Shown here: in pieces, positions 7,235-15,972 of the stretch
Layout of the letters: every line of letters begins with the position of its first letter
How positions within the stretch are numbered: position 1 is the stretch's first letter
Source of the DNA: Neisseria mucosa
GTDB lineage: Bacteria > Pseudomonadota > Gammaproteobacteria > Burkholderiales > Neisseriaceae
Assembly (NCBI RefSeq): GCF_003044445.1
Contig: NZ_POWX01000012.1
Location: 1 to 64,000 of the forward strand
DNA length: 64,000 nt
Direction: 5' to 3'
Position numbers and translations under genes: made by a program
The notes under the pieces: generated by a model
Told to the model about the DNA's origin: nothing
Seen by the model: the letters and a program-made list of their open reading frames with translations, nothing else
Database searches by the model: none

Positions 7235-9850
7235 TTATTCGCCGTAATAGGCTTTGGTCAGGATTTCCTCCATGTCGGCGACCAATGCCAAACGCGGGTT
7301 GGCGGGAGTGCATTGGTCTTCGAAGGACAGCATTGCCAGTTCTTTGCGGCCGTCGATGAAGGTTTTTTCGTCTATGCCTTGTTCTTTGAACGACATTTTG
7401 ATGCCGACGTTGACCGCCAGTTCATGACAGGCGCGGGCGAAGGATTCTACGCCTTCGGCAGGGGTGGCGCACGGCAGGCCTAAGGTACGGGCGATTTCCT
7501 GATATTTCAGGTCGGCTTTGTAGTAGTTGTACTTCGGCCAAGTGGCGGTTTTCTGCGGGCGCGTGCCGTTGTAGCGGATGACGTGCGGCAGCAGGATAGC
7601 GTTGGCGCGGCCGTGCGGAACGTGGTATTTGCCGCCGATTTTGTGCGCCATCGAGTGGTTGATGCCGAGAAATGCGTTGGAGAACGCCATGCCTGCGATG
7701 GTGGAAGCGTTGTGCATGTGTTCGCGCGCTTCGGGGTCGGACGCGCCGTGTTTGTAGGAGCGTTCGAGGTATTGGAACACGAGCTTGATGGCTTGCAGGG
7801 CGAGGCCGTCGGTAAAGTCGTTGGCGAGCACGGAAACGTATGCTTCTACGGCGTGGGTCAGTACGTCCAGACCGGTGTCGGCGGTTACGCTGGCGGGGAC
7901 GGTCATGGTAAACGCGGGATCGACGATGGCAATGGTCGGGGTCAGCGAGTAGTCGGCGATGGGGTATTTTTTGTCGCCGTCGCTGATGACGGTAAACGGC
8001 GTGACTTCGGAGCCGGTGCCCGATGTGGTTGGGATGCCGATGAATTTGGCTTTGCGGCCCAACTCAGGGAAGCGGAAGGCGCGTTTGCGGATGTCCATGA
8101 ATTTTTGAACTAAATCCTCAAAATCGACTTGGGGTTGTTCGTAGAAGAGCCACATGGCTTTTGCCGCGTCCATCGGCGAGCCGCCGCCCAGCGCGATGAT
8201 GGTGTCGGGCTGGAAGCTGCGCATCAAATCCGTGCCTTTATAGACGGTTTGGACGCTCGGATCGGCCTCGACATCGGTGAAAAGCTGGATGGTGACTTTG
8301 TTTTTACGTTGGTGGAGCTGGTGGGTTACTTTATCGACGAAGCCCAAATCGACCATCGAACGGTCGGTTACAATCATGACTTTTTCGCAGTCTTTCATGT
8401 CTTGCAGGTATTGGATGGAATCGCGCTCGAAATAGATTTTGGCGGGTACTTTGAACCATTGCATGTTGTTTCTCCGACGGCCTACTTTTTTGATGTTTAA
8501 CAGATTGACTGCGCTGACGTTGCCGCCGACAGAGTTTTTGCCGTAAGAGCCGCATCCCAAGGTCAGGGACGGCAGGAAGGCGTTGTAAACGTCGCCGATG
8601 CCGCCGAAGGTGGAGGGCGAATTCCAAATCACGCGCAGGGCTTTGACGCGGGTGCCGAAGGTTTTTGCCAATTCTTGATCAGCGGTATGGATGGCGGCGG
8701 AGTGTCCCAAGCCGTCGAAGGCGACCATTTGTTCGGCAAACTGCAAGCCTTGTTCGGTGGAATCTGCTTTGAGCATCGCCAGTACGGGCGAGAGTTTTTC
8801 GCGGGTCAGCGGCTCGTTGGGGCCGACTTCGCGGCATTCGGCGATGATGATGTTGGTTTTTTCAGGGACTTTAAACCCGGCCTGTTCGGCAATCCACGCC
8901 GCCGGTTTGCCCACAACGGCGGAATTGAGTTTCGCGCCGCCGCAGTTGGCGCAGTTTGCCGTAACGCCGAAGATGAAGTCTTCGAGCATGGCTTTTTCTT
9001 TTTTGTTGGCGAAGTACACGCCGTAGGATTTGAACTCTTCGACCAACTCTTTATAAATCTCTTTATCGGCGATGACGGCTTGTTCACTGGCGCAGATCAT
9101 GCCGTTGTCGAACGCTTTGGACATCACGATGTCGTGTGCCGCCTGTTGGATGTTTGCCGTTTTTTCGACATAGGCAGGCACGTTGCCCGCCCCGACGCCG
9201 AGCGCGGGTTTGCCGCAGGAATAAGCGGCTTCCACCATCGCATTGCCGCCGGTCGCCAAAATCGTCGCCACGCCCGGATGCTTCATCAGCGCGGAAGTGC
9301 CTTCCATAGACGGTTTTTCAATCCACTGGATGCAGTTTTCCGGCGCGCCAGCGGCAATCGCGGCATCGCGCACGATTTGGGCGGCGTGGGCGGAACACTG
9401 CTGGGCGGAAGGGTGGAACGAGAAAATAATCGGATTGCGGGTTTTCAGCGCAATCAGGGATTTGAAAATGGTGGTGGAAGTCGGATTGGTGGTCGGCACG
9501 ATACCGCAGACGACCCCGACCGGATCGGCGATTTCGGTAATGCCGGTTACATCGTCCTCGCTGATGACGCCCACGGTTTTCAAATCGCGCAGGCGGCGCA
9601 CGACGTTTTCGCAGGCAAACAGGTTTTTGGTCGCCTTATCTTCAAATACACCGCGTCCCGTTTCTTCGACCGCGTGCATGGCGAGTACACCATGTTTGTC
9701 CAGCGCGGCAATGGAGGCTTTGGCAACGATATAATCAATCTGCTCCTGATTCAGCTTGCGAAACTCGTCCAACGAGCGCAAACCCTTTTCAACCAAACTG
9801 TTGACCTCGGCTACGGCGGGGCTGACGACATTGTCGGCTGATGCGTTCAT
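7235..9850 (-). CDS. adhE: Bifunctional aldehyde-alcohol dehydrogenase AdhE
   Basis: Converts acetyl-CoA to acetaldehyde and then ethanol, using two NADH. 871 residues from the ATG at 9850, which has AAGGAG eight bases upstream; a longer in-frame start at 9898 lacks this. The N-terminal ~440 residues are the CoA-acylating aldehyde dehydrogenase with catalytic C253 (FDNGMICASEQ). The C-terminal part is an iron-dependent alcohol dehydrogenase with GGGSPMDAAK and the metal-binding HSMAHKIGGKYHVPHGRAN. Family length is normal. An FNR-like site upstream suggests anaerobic induction. From memory, commensal Neisseria are known acetaldehyde producers; the pathogenic species are not noted for this gene. 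Confidence 0.96.
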   Translation of the reverse strand: MNASADNVVSPAVAEVNSLVEKGLRSLDEFRKLNQEQIDYIVAKASIAALDKHGVLAMHAVEETGRGVFEDKATKNLFACENVVRRLRDLKTVGVISEDDVTGITEIADPVGVVCGIVPTTNPTSTTIFKSLIALKTRNPIIFSFHPSAQQCSAHAAQIVRDAAIAAGAPENCIQWIEKPSMEGTSALMKHPGVATILATGGNAMVEAAYSCGKPALGVGAGNVPAYVEKTANIQQAAHDIVMSKAFDNGMICASEQAVIADKEIYKELVEEFKSYGVYFANKKEKAMLEDFIFGVTANCANCGGAKLNSAVVGKPAAWIAEQAGFKVPEKTNIIIAECREVGPNEPLTREKLSPVLAMLKADSTEQGLQFAEQMVAFDGLGHSAAIHTADQELAKTFGTRVKALRVIWNSPSTFGGIGDVYNAFLPSLTLGCGSYGKNSVGGNVSAVNLLNIKKVGRRRNNMQWFKVPAKIYFERDSIQYLQDMKDCEKVMIVTDRSMVDLGFVDKVTHQLHQRKNKVTIQLFTDVEADPSVQTVYKGTDLMRSFQPDTIIALGGGSPMDAAKAMWLFYEQPQVDFEDLVQKFMDIRKRAFRFPELGRKAKFIGIPTTSGTGSEVTPFTVISDGDKKYPIADYSLTPTIAIVDPAFTMTVPASVTADTGLDVLTHAVEAYVSVLANDFTDGLALQAIKLVFQYLERSYKHGASDPEAREHMHNASTIAGMAFSNAFLGINHSMAHKIGGKYHVPHGRANAILLPHVIRYNGTRPQKTATWPKYNYYKADLKYQEIARTLGLPCATPAEGVESFARACHELAVNVGIKMSFKEQGIDEKTFIDGRKELAMLSFEDQCTPANPRLALVADMEEILTKAYYGE

Positions 9851-9898
9851 GGTGTATCTCCTTGATATAAGGTGGCAATAAAGTCGATAAATTTTCAC

Positions 9899-9947
9899 TA
9901 CGATTACTATAAGTAATTTTGTTACATTTCTCTTTGACTTACATCAC
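9899..9947 (-). promoter_or_regulatory. Candidate FNR-activated (class II) promoter of adhE
   Basis: TTGACTTACATCAC at 9934-9947 matches the FNR palindrome TTGAY-N4-RTCAA except at the last base. On the minus strand a -10 word TATAGT lies at 9911-9906, so a start is expected near 9899. The FNR-like centre (9940.5) would then be at -41.5, the classic class II position. No good -35 is present, as expected of an activated promoter. Inference from sequence only. Confidence 0.6.
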
Positions 9948-10238
9948 AAACCATGCATGCTGTTTTCAGACGACCTCTTTCAGGATTTTTCTGTTTTTAA
10001 TACATTGAAATAAAATCATTTTAACGAGTTTGATAAAAGGGGTCGCCGAGTTTCCTCCTTTGCCATATCGCTATTGTTTTACCTGCTGCAATTCATATGG
10101 AAACGAAATTCGTCGGATTTTGTATCAAAATTACAAATGAATCAGACAAAGCTAAATAAAGAAAAAAGGAAAAAGGTCGTCTGAAACCTTGAAGTCAAAG
10201 TTTCAGACGACCTTTTGATGATTGGAAGAAAAATCCGT
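9948..10238. other. Intergenic region upstream of adhE
   Basis: No gene is seen. It holds one lone DUS near 9963-9975 and, at 10172-10215, the DUS hairpin that ends the lipoprotein gene. The rest is A/T-rich. Confidence 0.5.
10172..10215 (-). terminator. DUS inverted-repeat terminator of the lipoprotein gene
   Basis: AAAAGGTCGTCTGAAAC and its complement, with A/T tracts on both sides, just past the stop at 10239. Confidence 0.75.
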
Positions 10239-11246
10239 CTAGTCAATCGAATAGCCGCGAAGGTATTGCGTGCGTTCGCGCGTCATGCGGGTGTCGCATT
10301 GGAGCTTGAGGTATTCGGCATGAGCAGGGCTGTCAGCCTGGGCAGCAGCCTGTTGACAGTTTTGGATCTTGTTCTGAATCCAGGCACGCTGTTCGGTGAG
10401 CAGTTCCTTTTGAACAGTATGTTCCATTCCGTCCCATATTCTTTGAATTTCGGAATCTGCATTGCGGTTTTGGCTGCGTGCATTGTCCAGATCGCTTTGC
10501 GAGAACGACGGCTCTTCGCGTTTCGCTTCTGTATCAGGATGCAGGATTTCGGTTTCCAATCCTGCTGCCTGCGGCACGCCCGATGCTTGGCTTGCAGCAT
10601 TGTTTTCCAGAATATCTTCCGGAGAAACGACAGGCGGCTCATCGTATTTGCCTTTCAACAACTTCATAGCATCTTCTTTGCTGACTGCCTTGCCGTCAAT
10701 CATCACAATACTTTTAACACCGTAGGGCAGCAGCAGCGAGGACAGCGTGCGCGCCGTCATGGAGACAGTGTTGTCTTCCAAAACGGCGTTGCCGTCTTTA
10801 TCAGGCGTATAACGTACGGAAGTCGAAAGCGTATTGTCGGCAAATTTCAAATTGCTGCCTGTCAGCTTTTGTTCCAGTATTTCGGCCAAAGTCGTTTCGC
10901 TGTAAATCAAAGGGCTATTGTCTTCCGCTGCATTAAGGACATCGGCAGGAACGCGGATACTTAAATCCGCACCGCACATGGTTTTGTTGTCTTCATCAAT
11001 TTGTTGGGCATTGTTTAAGCCGATTTCCAGTTCGGAACCGGCAGCAATGACTTTGTCCGCATCGACAAATTGGCGGCTGTCGTTGCGGGCGAATGCGCGC
11101 GCTTCTTGGCGGATAATGTTTTGGATTTGTGTTTTAATGCTTTGGATGGCGGCGGGATGATTGCATTCCAAAGCCTGCTTGGGCTCATCCTTGCCGCACG
11201 CGGCCAATATCAGGACGAGCGGCAAAGCCAGCAGTTTTTTGTTCAT
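10239..11246 (-). CDS. Putative lipoprotein with C-terminal LprI-like region
   Basis: 335 residues with a lipoprotein signal: MNKKLLALPLVLILAACGKD, lipobox LAAC with the lipidated Cys at 17. The mature part has a Cys-containing N-terminal domain, a Ser/Pro/Glu-rich linker around 200-260, and a C-terminal segment (about 270-330: RIWDGMEHTVQKELLTEQRAW, then C-containing repeats) that resembles lysozyme-inhibitor LprI/DUF1311 proteins. It is probably membrane-anchored and faces the periplasm or the surface. Function is not known. It is a single gene between gltS and adhE with its own DUS terminator. Confidence 0.8.
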   Translation of the reverse strand: MNKKLLALPLVLILAACGKDEPKQALECNHPAAIQSIKTQIQNIIRQEARAFARNDSRQFVDADKVIAAGSELEIGLNNAQQIDEDNKTMCGADLSIRVPADVLNAAEDNSPLIYSETTLAEILEQKLTGSNLKFADNTLSTSVRYTPDKDGNAVLEDNTVSMTARTLSSLLLPYGVKSIVMIDGKAVSKEDAMKLLKGKYDEPPVVSPEDILENNAASQASGVPQAAGLETEILHPDTEAKREEPSFSQSDLDNARSQNRNADSEIQRIWDGMEHTVQKELLTEQRAWIQNKIQNCQQAAAQADSPAHAEYLKLQCDTRMTRERTQYLRGYSID

Positions 11247-11308
11247 AAAATATCTCCTTGATGCGGTTGCAGACCAGACCGGACTGCTTTTCAGACGACC
11301 ATCATAAC

Positions 11309-11346
11309 AAAAGCACTTGCAGCAAGTAAATGTTGCAAGTGCTTTT
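11309..11346 (-). terminator. Rho-independent terminator of gltS
   Basis: AAAAGCACTTGCA and TGCAAGTGCTTTTT form a strong stem with A/T tracts on both sides, 26 bases past the gltS stop. It is one of the few terminators here not built from DUS. Confidence 0.8.
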
Positions 11347-11371
11347 TCAACGAACCGTTATAAACGCTTAC

Positions 11372-12592
11372 TTATTTGGTGATAACGTTTACGAAACCGG
11401 AAAGGATTGCCGCGTTAATCAAGTCCACGAAGAACGCGCCGACCATAGGCACAATCAAGAAGGCTTTGTGCGAAGGGCCGAAAGTCTGCGTGATGGACTG
11501 CATATTGGCAACGGCGGTCGGGGTTGCGCCCAAACCGAAGCCGCAGTGGCCTGCCGCCAAAACCGCCGCATCGTAATCGCGTCCCATAAAGACGTAGGTA
11601 ACAAATGTCGCGTACAGAATCATCACTACGGTTTGTACGGCGAGGATGATGGTTACAGGACCCGCCAGACCGGTCAATTCCCACAATTTCAAGTTCAAAA
11701 GTGCCATTGCGAGGAAAAGCGACAGGGATGCATTGCCGAATACGTCGATGGCGCGGTCGAACATATTGACTTTAAACGCAGAAGTCAGGATGTTACGAAT
11801 AACGACACCGGCAAACAAACACCATACGAATTTCGGCAAGTCATACAGATATTCTTTATCGTAGCTGTCCACAATTTCGGCAAATGCCAAACACGCTGCA
11901 AACATGGCAAGTGTTTCGACTGCGGATTCGGCGGTAATCAGGCGAGTGCGCTTTGCTTGCTCAAATACGTCATCAGTCTGCTCATCAGTATTCTCTTTGC
12001 CTGCGCTTTGTTCAATCGGTTTGCGTCCCAATTTGTTAATCAGACGACGTGCAACCGGACCGCCGATCAAGCCGCCGAATACCAGGCCGAACGTTGCCGA
12101 AGCCATACCCAATCCGGTAGCACCGACCAAGCCGAATTTGCTTTCAAAGTCAGGACCCCATGCACCTGCCGTACCGTGTCCGCCGGTCAGAGTAATCGAG
12201 CCGGTAATCAGGCCGATAAGCGGATCCAGTCCCAAAACCTTCGCCAAGCCGACGCCGACAAAGTTCTGCACGATGATAAACGCACCGACAATAGCGGTGA
12301 AAATCACCAACGGCAGACCGCCCGCTTTCAGACGGGAGAAGTCCGCGCTCAAACCGATAGAGGTGAAGAAAATCAGCATGAATGCATCTTGCAGCGGTTT
12401 TTCAAATTTGAAGCTCACGCCGTAGGCTTGATGCAGTGCAAACAGGACAATCGCAGCAATCAAGCCGCCTGCCACAGGCTCGGGGATGTTGAAATCGCGC
12501 AGGAATTTGACTTTGTTTACCAAAACCTTACCAATCAACAAAACCAATGTGGCGGCAATCAACGTGTAGTAACTGTTAAATTCCCATTCCAT
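11372..12592 (-). CDS. gltS: Sodium/glutamate symporter GltS
   Basis: Inner-membrane Na+-coupled glutamate carrier of the ESS family. 406 residues from the ATG at 12592 (MEWEFNSYYTLIAATLVLL), preceded by GAGAGG. A longer in-frame start at 12652 would add 20 polar residues ahead of the first membrane helix and is unlikely. Roughly ten hydrophobic helices form two inverted halves. Family signatures are visible in GSITLTGGHGTAGAWGP and, in the second half, AAGHCGFGLGATPTAVANM. It is transcribed alone and ends in a strong hairpin. Confidence 0.95.
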   Translation of the reverse strand: MEWEFNSYYTLIAATLVLLIGKVLVNKVKFLRDFNIPEPVAGGLIAAIVLFALHQAYGVSFKFEKPLQDAFMLIFFTSIGLSADFSRLKAGGLPLVIFTAIVGAFIIVQNFVGVGLAKVLGLDPLIGLITGSITLTGGHGTAGAWGPDFESKFGLVGATGLGMASATFGLVFGGLIGGPVARRLINKLGRKPIEQSAGKENTDEQTDDVFEQAKRTRLITAESAVETLAMFAACLAFAEIVDSYDKEYLYDLPKFVWCLFAGVVIRNILTSAFKVNMFDRAIDVFGNASLSLFLAMALLNLKLWELTGLAGPVTIILAVQTVVMILYATFVTYVFMGRDYDAAVLAAGHCGFGLGATPTAVANMQSITQTFGPSHKAFLIVPMVGAFFVDLINAAILSGFVNVITK

Positions 12593-13000
12593 AATCGTGT
12601 TACCTCTCAAAATCTCAAAAATGTTTTTCTTAAATCCGCCTTGCGGAATCAAACTGTTGGATATTAGGGTATGGGTTAAAGATTGTCAAAGACTAGTGAG
12701 GATTTCGGGCATTTTTATACGGAATACTCAGCAAATAAATGAAATATTTTTTTCAATCATGGCATTACTTTTGACTACTTATTGATTGATTGTGAATGGT
12801 TTATAGGTGTCAACTAAACATTGTTGACAATATATAAACCAGTTCCTATAAAAACGTCGTTATCCAAAACAGCACTTTCTTAGTTTTCAGACGACCTTTG
12901 ACACACGTCTGTCATTATTGCCAGAATCACATGGAAAAGTTAATATCCGTTAAATTAAGGCAACCGCCGTCATACATAACAACTTACAAAGGAGCAAACT
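12593..13000. other. Divergent intergenic region gltS / symporter pseudogene
   Basis: 408 bases with no gene seen. A/T-rich sequence at 12650-12860 probably holds the gltS promoter. One single DUS lies at 12884-12897. An AAAGGAG Shine-Dalgarno sequence at about 12988-12994 precedes the gene at 13001. Confidence 0.5.
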
Positions 13001-13950
13001 ATGAACTTTCTGACTGCCGTCAGCCGGCAAATGACCCGATTCACCGCCCTGATTATCGTCCTTGCCTCTGTCGTCGCCTTTATCGAGCCTGCTACCTTTT
13101 CATGGGTAAAAGGCGACACACAAGTCGTTGTACTCGGCATCATCATGCTCGGTATGGGCATGACCTTGGGCAAAGAAGACTATCAAATTCTGGCTAAACG
13201 TCCGCTCGATATTTTCATCGGTGCAGTCGCCCAATACACCATCATGCCGCTGCTCGCCATCGGTATTGCCAAAGCCTTCAACCTCTCGCCCGGATTGACG
13301 CTGGGTCTGGTTTTGGTCGGTACTTGTCCGGGTGGGGTTTCGTCCAATATCATGAGTTTCCTTGCCAAAGGCGATGTTGCCTTTTCGGTCGGCATGACCA
13401 CCGTTTCCACCGTCCTTGCCCCCGTTATGACGCCGCTGTGGATGACTTACCTTGTCGGACAAACCGTCGAAATGGATGGCTGGGGCATGTTCAAGTTTAT
13501 GTTGCTCGTTACCCTGTTGCCCGTCGTTATTGGCTCTGCCGCCAATATTTTGCTGCACAAAAAACACTGGTTTGAAGATGTCCGCGCCATTATGCCCGCT
13601 GTTGCCGTTGCCGCCTTTGCCTGCATTGTCGGCGGTGTTGCCGCCGTCCACGGCCACCGTTTTGCCGAATCTGCCTTAGTTATGGTGCTCGCCATTGCCG
13701 CACACAATATCGGCGGCTACATCCTCGGCTATTACAGCGGCGCGCTAACCGGTATGAACACCGCCAAAAACGTACCATCGCTATCGAAGTCGGCGTACAA
13801 AACGCCGGTCTCGCCACGGGTTTGAGCGCCAAATTCTTCCCGGGTAACGCCGAATCCGCCGTCGCCACCGCCGTCGCCTGCGTCTGGCACTCCGTATCGG
13901 GAACCGTCTTGGGCAACTTATTCGCTTGGTGGGATAAGCGCAAGCAATAA
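13001..13950 (+). pseudogene. Bile acid:sodium symporter family protein, frameshifted
   Basis: A BASS-family membrane carrier (start MNFLTAVSRQMTRFTALIIV) reads well to codon 255, then falls out of frame and stops at 13825. One base later in phase, the missing C-terminus continues (KRTIAIEVGVQNAGLATGLS ... WWDKRKQ) to a stop at 13950. One extra A in the A5 run at about 13766-13770 would give AAA AAA CGT and restore 316 residues. The lost part carries the IEVGVQNAGLA crossover helix that is essential in the family, so the truncated protein should be inactive. Slippage in the A run (phase-variable, strain-specific or an assembly error) is equally possible. It has an AAAGGAG site upstream. Distinct from the well-known meningococcal ASBT. 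Confidence 0.85.
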
Positions 13951-13984
13951 GTTTCGGTGGTCGGTTCAACCTTCGGTAAAGAAT

Positions 13985-14024
13985 CAAAAGGTCGTCTGAA
14001 AAACATGTTTCAGACGACCTTTTA
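13985..14024. terminator. Bidirectional DUS hairpin between convergent genes
   Basis: AAAAGGTCGTCTGAAA and its complement with a very short loop separate the plus-strand symporter remnant and minus-strand ubiG. It can serve both. Confidence 0.78.
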
Positions 14025-14045
14025 TCATGATCCCGACAAACAACT

Positions 14046-14765
14046 TTAGACTGGACGGCAGGCAATCATATAATTCACTTCTGTCGAATCGCATAAAGAA
14101 TAGCGGCGGGTCAAAAGATTGTAGGTCATGCCCTTAGTGTCAATCACGTCCAACCCTGCCTGTCTGCACATCCGCGCCAGCTCGGCGGGCGTAATGAATT
14201 TTTGCCAATCGTGCGTCCCTTTGGGAACGACGTTCAACACATATTCCGCGCCGACAATCAGATGAAGATACGATTTAGGATTGCGGTTGATGGTGGAGAA
14301 AAACACCATGCCGTCGGGCTTCACCAGCTCCGAGCAGGCTTTGATGATGGCGGCGGGATCGGGAACGTGTTCCATCATTTCCATACAGGTTACAACATCG
14401 AAACTGTGCGGCTGTTCGGCGGCGAGATCTTCGACACGGATGCAGCGGTAATCAATGTTGTCCATGCCTTCGGCAGCAGCATGGGCTTGGGCGGTTTGCA
14501 ACGATTTTTCTGCCATATCGATGCCGGTAACGTGCGCCGCGCCGCGTTTTGCCATGCTTTCCGACAAAATCCCGCCGCCGCAGCCGACATCCAAAACACG
14601 CTTGCCTGCCAACTGCGCGAATGAGTCGATATAACCCAAGCGCAGGGGATTGATATCGTGCAGAGGTTTGAACTCGCCGTTTTTATCCCACCATTTATCC
14701 GCAATTTGGCTGAATTTAGCGATTTCGTCCGCATCGACGTTGTGTTGTCCGGCTGCTTCCATCAT
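14046..14765 (-). CDS. ubiG: Ubiquinone biosynthesis O-methyltransferase UbiG
   Basis: SAM-dependent enzyme catalysing both O-methylations in ubiquinone synthesis. 239 residues. SAM motif I RVLDVGCGGG is at 57-65. Other family features are the early KWWDKNGEFKPLHDINPLR, CMEMMEHVPDP and the late FFSTINRNPKS. Two adjacent Met codons (14765 and 14762) are possible starts, with AGGA five and eight bases upstream; the longer is given. It has no operon partner here: its neighbours are a convergent symporter remnant and a divergent exported protein. Confidence 0.95.
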   Translation of the reverse strand: MMEAAGQHNVDADEIAKFSQIADKWWDKNGEFKPLHDINPLRLGYIDSFAQLAGKRVLDVGCGGGILSESMAKRGAAHVTGIDMAEKSLQTAQAHAAAEGMDNIDYRCIRVEDLAAEQPHSFDVVTCMEMMEHVPDPAAIIKACSELVKPDGMVFFSTINRNPKSYLHLIVGAEYVLNVVPKGTHDWQKFITPAELARMCRQAGLDVIDTKGMTYNLLTRRYSLCDSTEVNYMIACRPV

Positions 14766-14856
14766 GATTTTCCTGATTCGGATTTCGGGTTGAAGAGAGG
14801 TTTGATTTTATAGCAAAGCAGCAGGATGGAACAGAGACAAACTGCCGCCAGCCGCC

Positions 14857-14901
14857 AAAAGGTCGTCTGAAAACGCCGCTTATCCTTTTCAGACGACCTT
14901 T
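14857..14901. repeat. DUS inverted pair between divergent genes
   Basis: AAAAGGTCGTCTGAAAA and its complement close a short loop between ubiG (minus) and the exported protein (plus). It has terminator form but does not follow a gene end. It may insulate the two promoters or simply serve as an uptake site. Confidence 0.55.
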
Positions 14902-15018
14902 GACTTGTTTTTACCCCTTCCGCCTTGTTTGCTACGACCTTTCCCATTAATTTATATAAACTTGCCCACGCATTGCCGAAGCAGCAAATACCCCATTCCC
15001 CATTCAAAAGAAAATCCA

Positions 15019-15921
15019 ATGAAACCATTTATCCGCGCCGCATCCCTGCTCTTCCTTGCCGCCGCATCCGCGCTTGCCTCAGGCAAAGACTTTATCATTT
15101 ACGACTGTATGTACTACGTTGGCAAACCCGATCTGACTGCCGACAAACTGTCCAAAGTATTCCTGATTTACGAATCCGAGCTGGTGATGCCCGATCCTGC
15201 CGGCAAGCGCAAACACGGCATATTGAACGAAAAGCGCATCCGCGAATTGGCGCGTCAATCCTATCGCGAAGGCTACCGCACCATTTCTACCGACATCGAA
15301 ACCTGGTTTGCCGAAAAAGACGGACAAATCCTCACGCCTCAAGAACTTAAAACCGACTTTGCCCGTATGTACCAGATTTTCAAAGAAGAAAATCCCCGCA
15401 CCTACATCAGCAACTACGGTTTGCCCGACGAACACTTACACGCCATCCGCTACTACCAAACTCAGTCAGATAACGAAGCAGTATTGGCAAAATGGCGGCA
15501 GTTCAGCAAACGTCGTCAGATGAGTGCAGCCATCAGCGACTACGCCAATCCCGTGTTCTACATCACCACGCCCGATTTGGCGCAATGGGAAAAAGACGTC
15601 CAAACCACGGTTACTGACATCAAAAAACGCTATCCCGATAAAAAAATCATCGGCTATCTCTGGCCGCAATATTATTCCGCCACTGGTAGTCCTTATTTCA
15701 AACAATTTATTGATGCCGAACGTTGGAAAAAAATGCTGGAAATCAGTAAAAAATATACTGATGGTGTGATTATCTGGTCTGACAAACGTGATGAACACAA
15801 CAGAATCGTCCCATGGACTGATCCTCGCATTCAAGCAATTCTCAAAGCGACCAAATCATTTATCGCTGACCATCCGAAAGACATTCAGGTAGAGAAACTC
15901 CAGCCTCCCGGAAATCGTTAA
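15019..15921 (+). CDS. Exported protein of unknown function
   Basis: 300 residues from the ATG at 15019. An upstream in-frame ATG at 14905 would hide the signal peptide and is rejected. Signal peptide MKPFIRAASLLFLAAASALA, cleavage near ASG. The mature protein is soluble, with conserved-looking acidic and aromatic clusters: STDIETWFAEKDG, YLWPQYYSATGSPYF, GVIIWSDKRDEHNRIVPW. These spaced D/E and W residues recall the TIM-barrel glycosidase type (for example hyaluronidase-like folds), but I cannot name a family. Likely periplasmic. It is not in an operon. Its DUS terminator was split by the IS481-family element. Base use is like that of its neighbours. Confidence 0.7.
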   Translation: MKPFIRAASLLFLAAASALASGKDFIIYDCMYYVGKPDLTADKLSKVFLIYESELVMPDPAGKRKHGILNEKRIRELARQSYREGYRTISTDIETWFAEKDGQILTPQELKTDFARMYQIFKEENPRTYISNYGLPDEHLHAIRYYQTQSDNEAVLAKWRQFSKRRQMSAAISDYANPVFYITTPDLAQWEKDVQTTVTDIKKRYPDKKIIGYLWPQYYSATGSPYFKQFIDAERWKKMLEISKKYTDGVIIWSDKRDEHNRIVPWTDPRIQAILKATKSFIADHPKDIQVEKLQPPGNR

Positions 15922-15972
15922 AAACCGATTCCTTTTGGTTAAATCCATAAAGGTCGTCTGAAAGATATAAAT

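Noticed and set aside
8675..9841. 388-codon open frame opposite adhE
   Set aside because: Low-complexity Gly/Phe/Arg shadow of adhE.
11330..12667. 445-codon open frame opposite gltS
   Set aside because: Antisense to an unmistakable symporter; no ribosome-binding site or domain.
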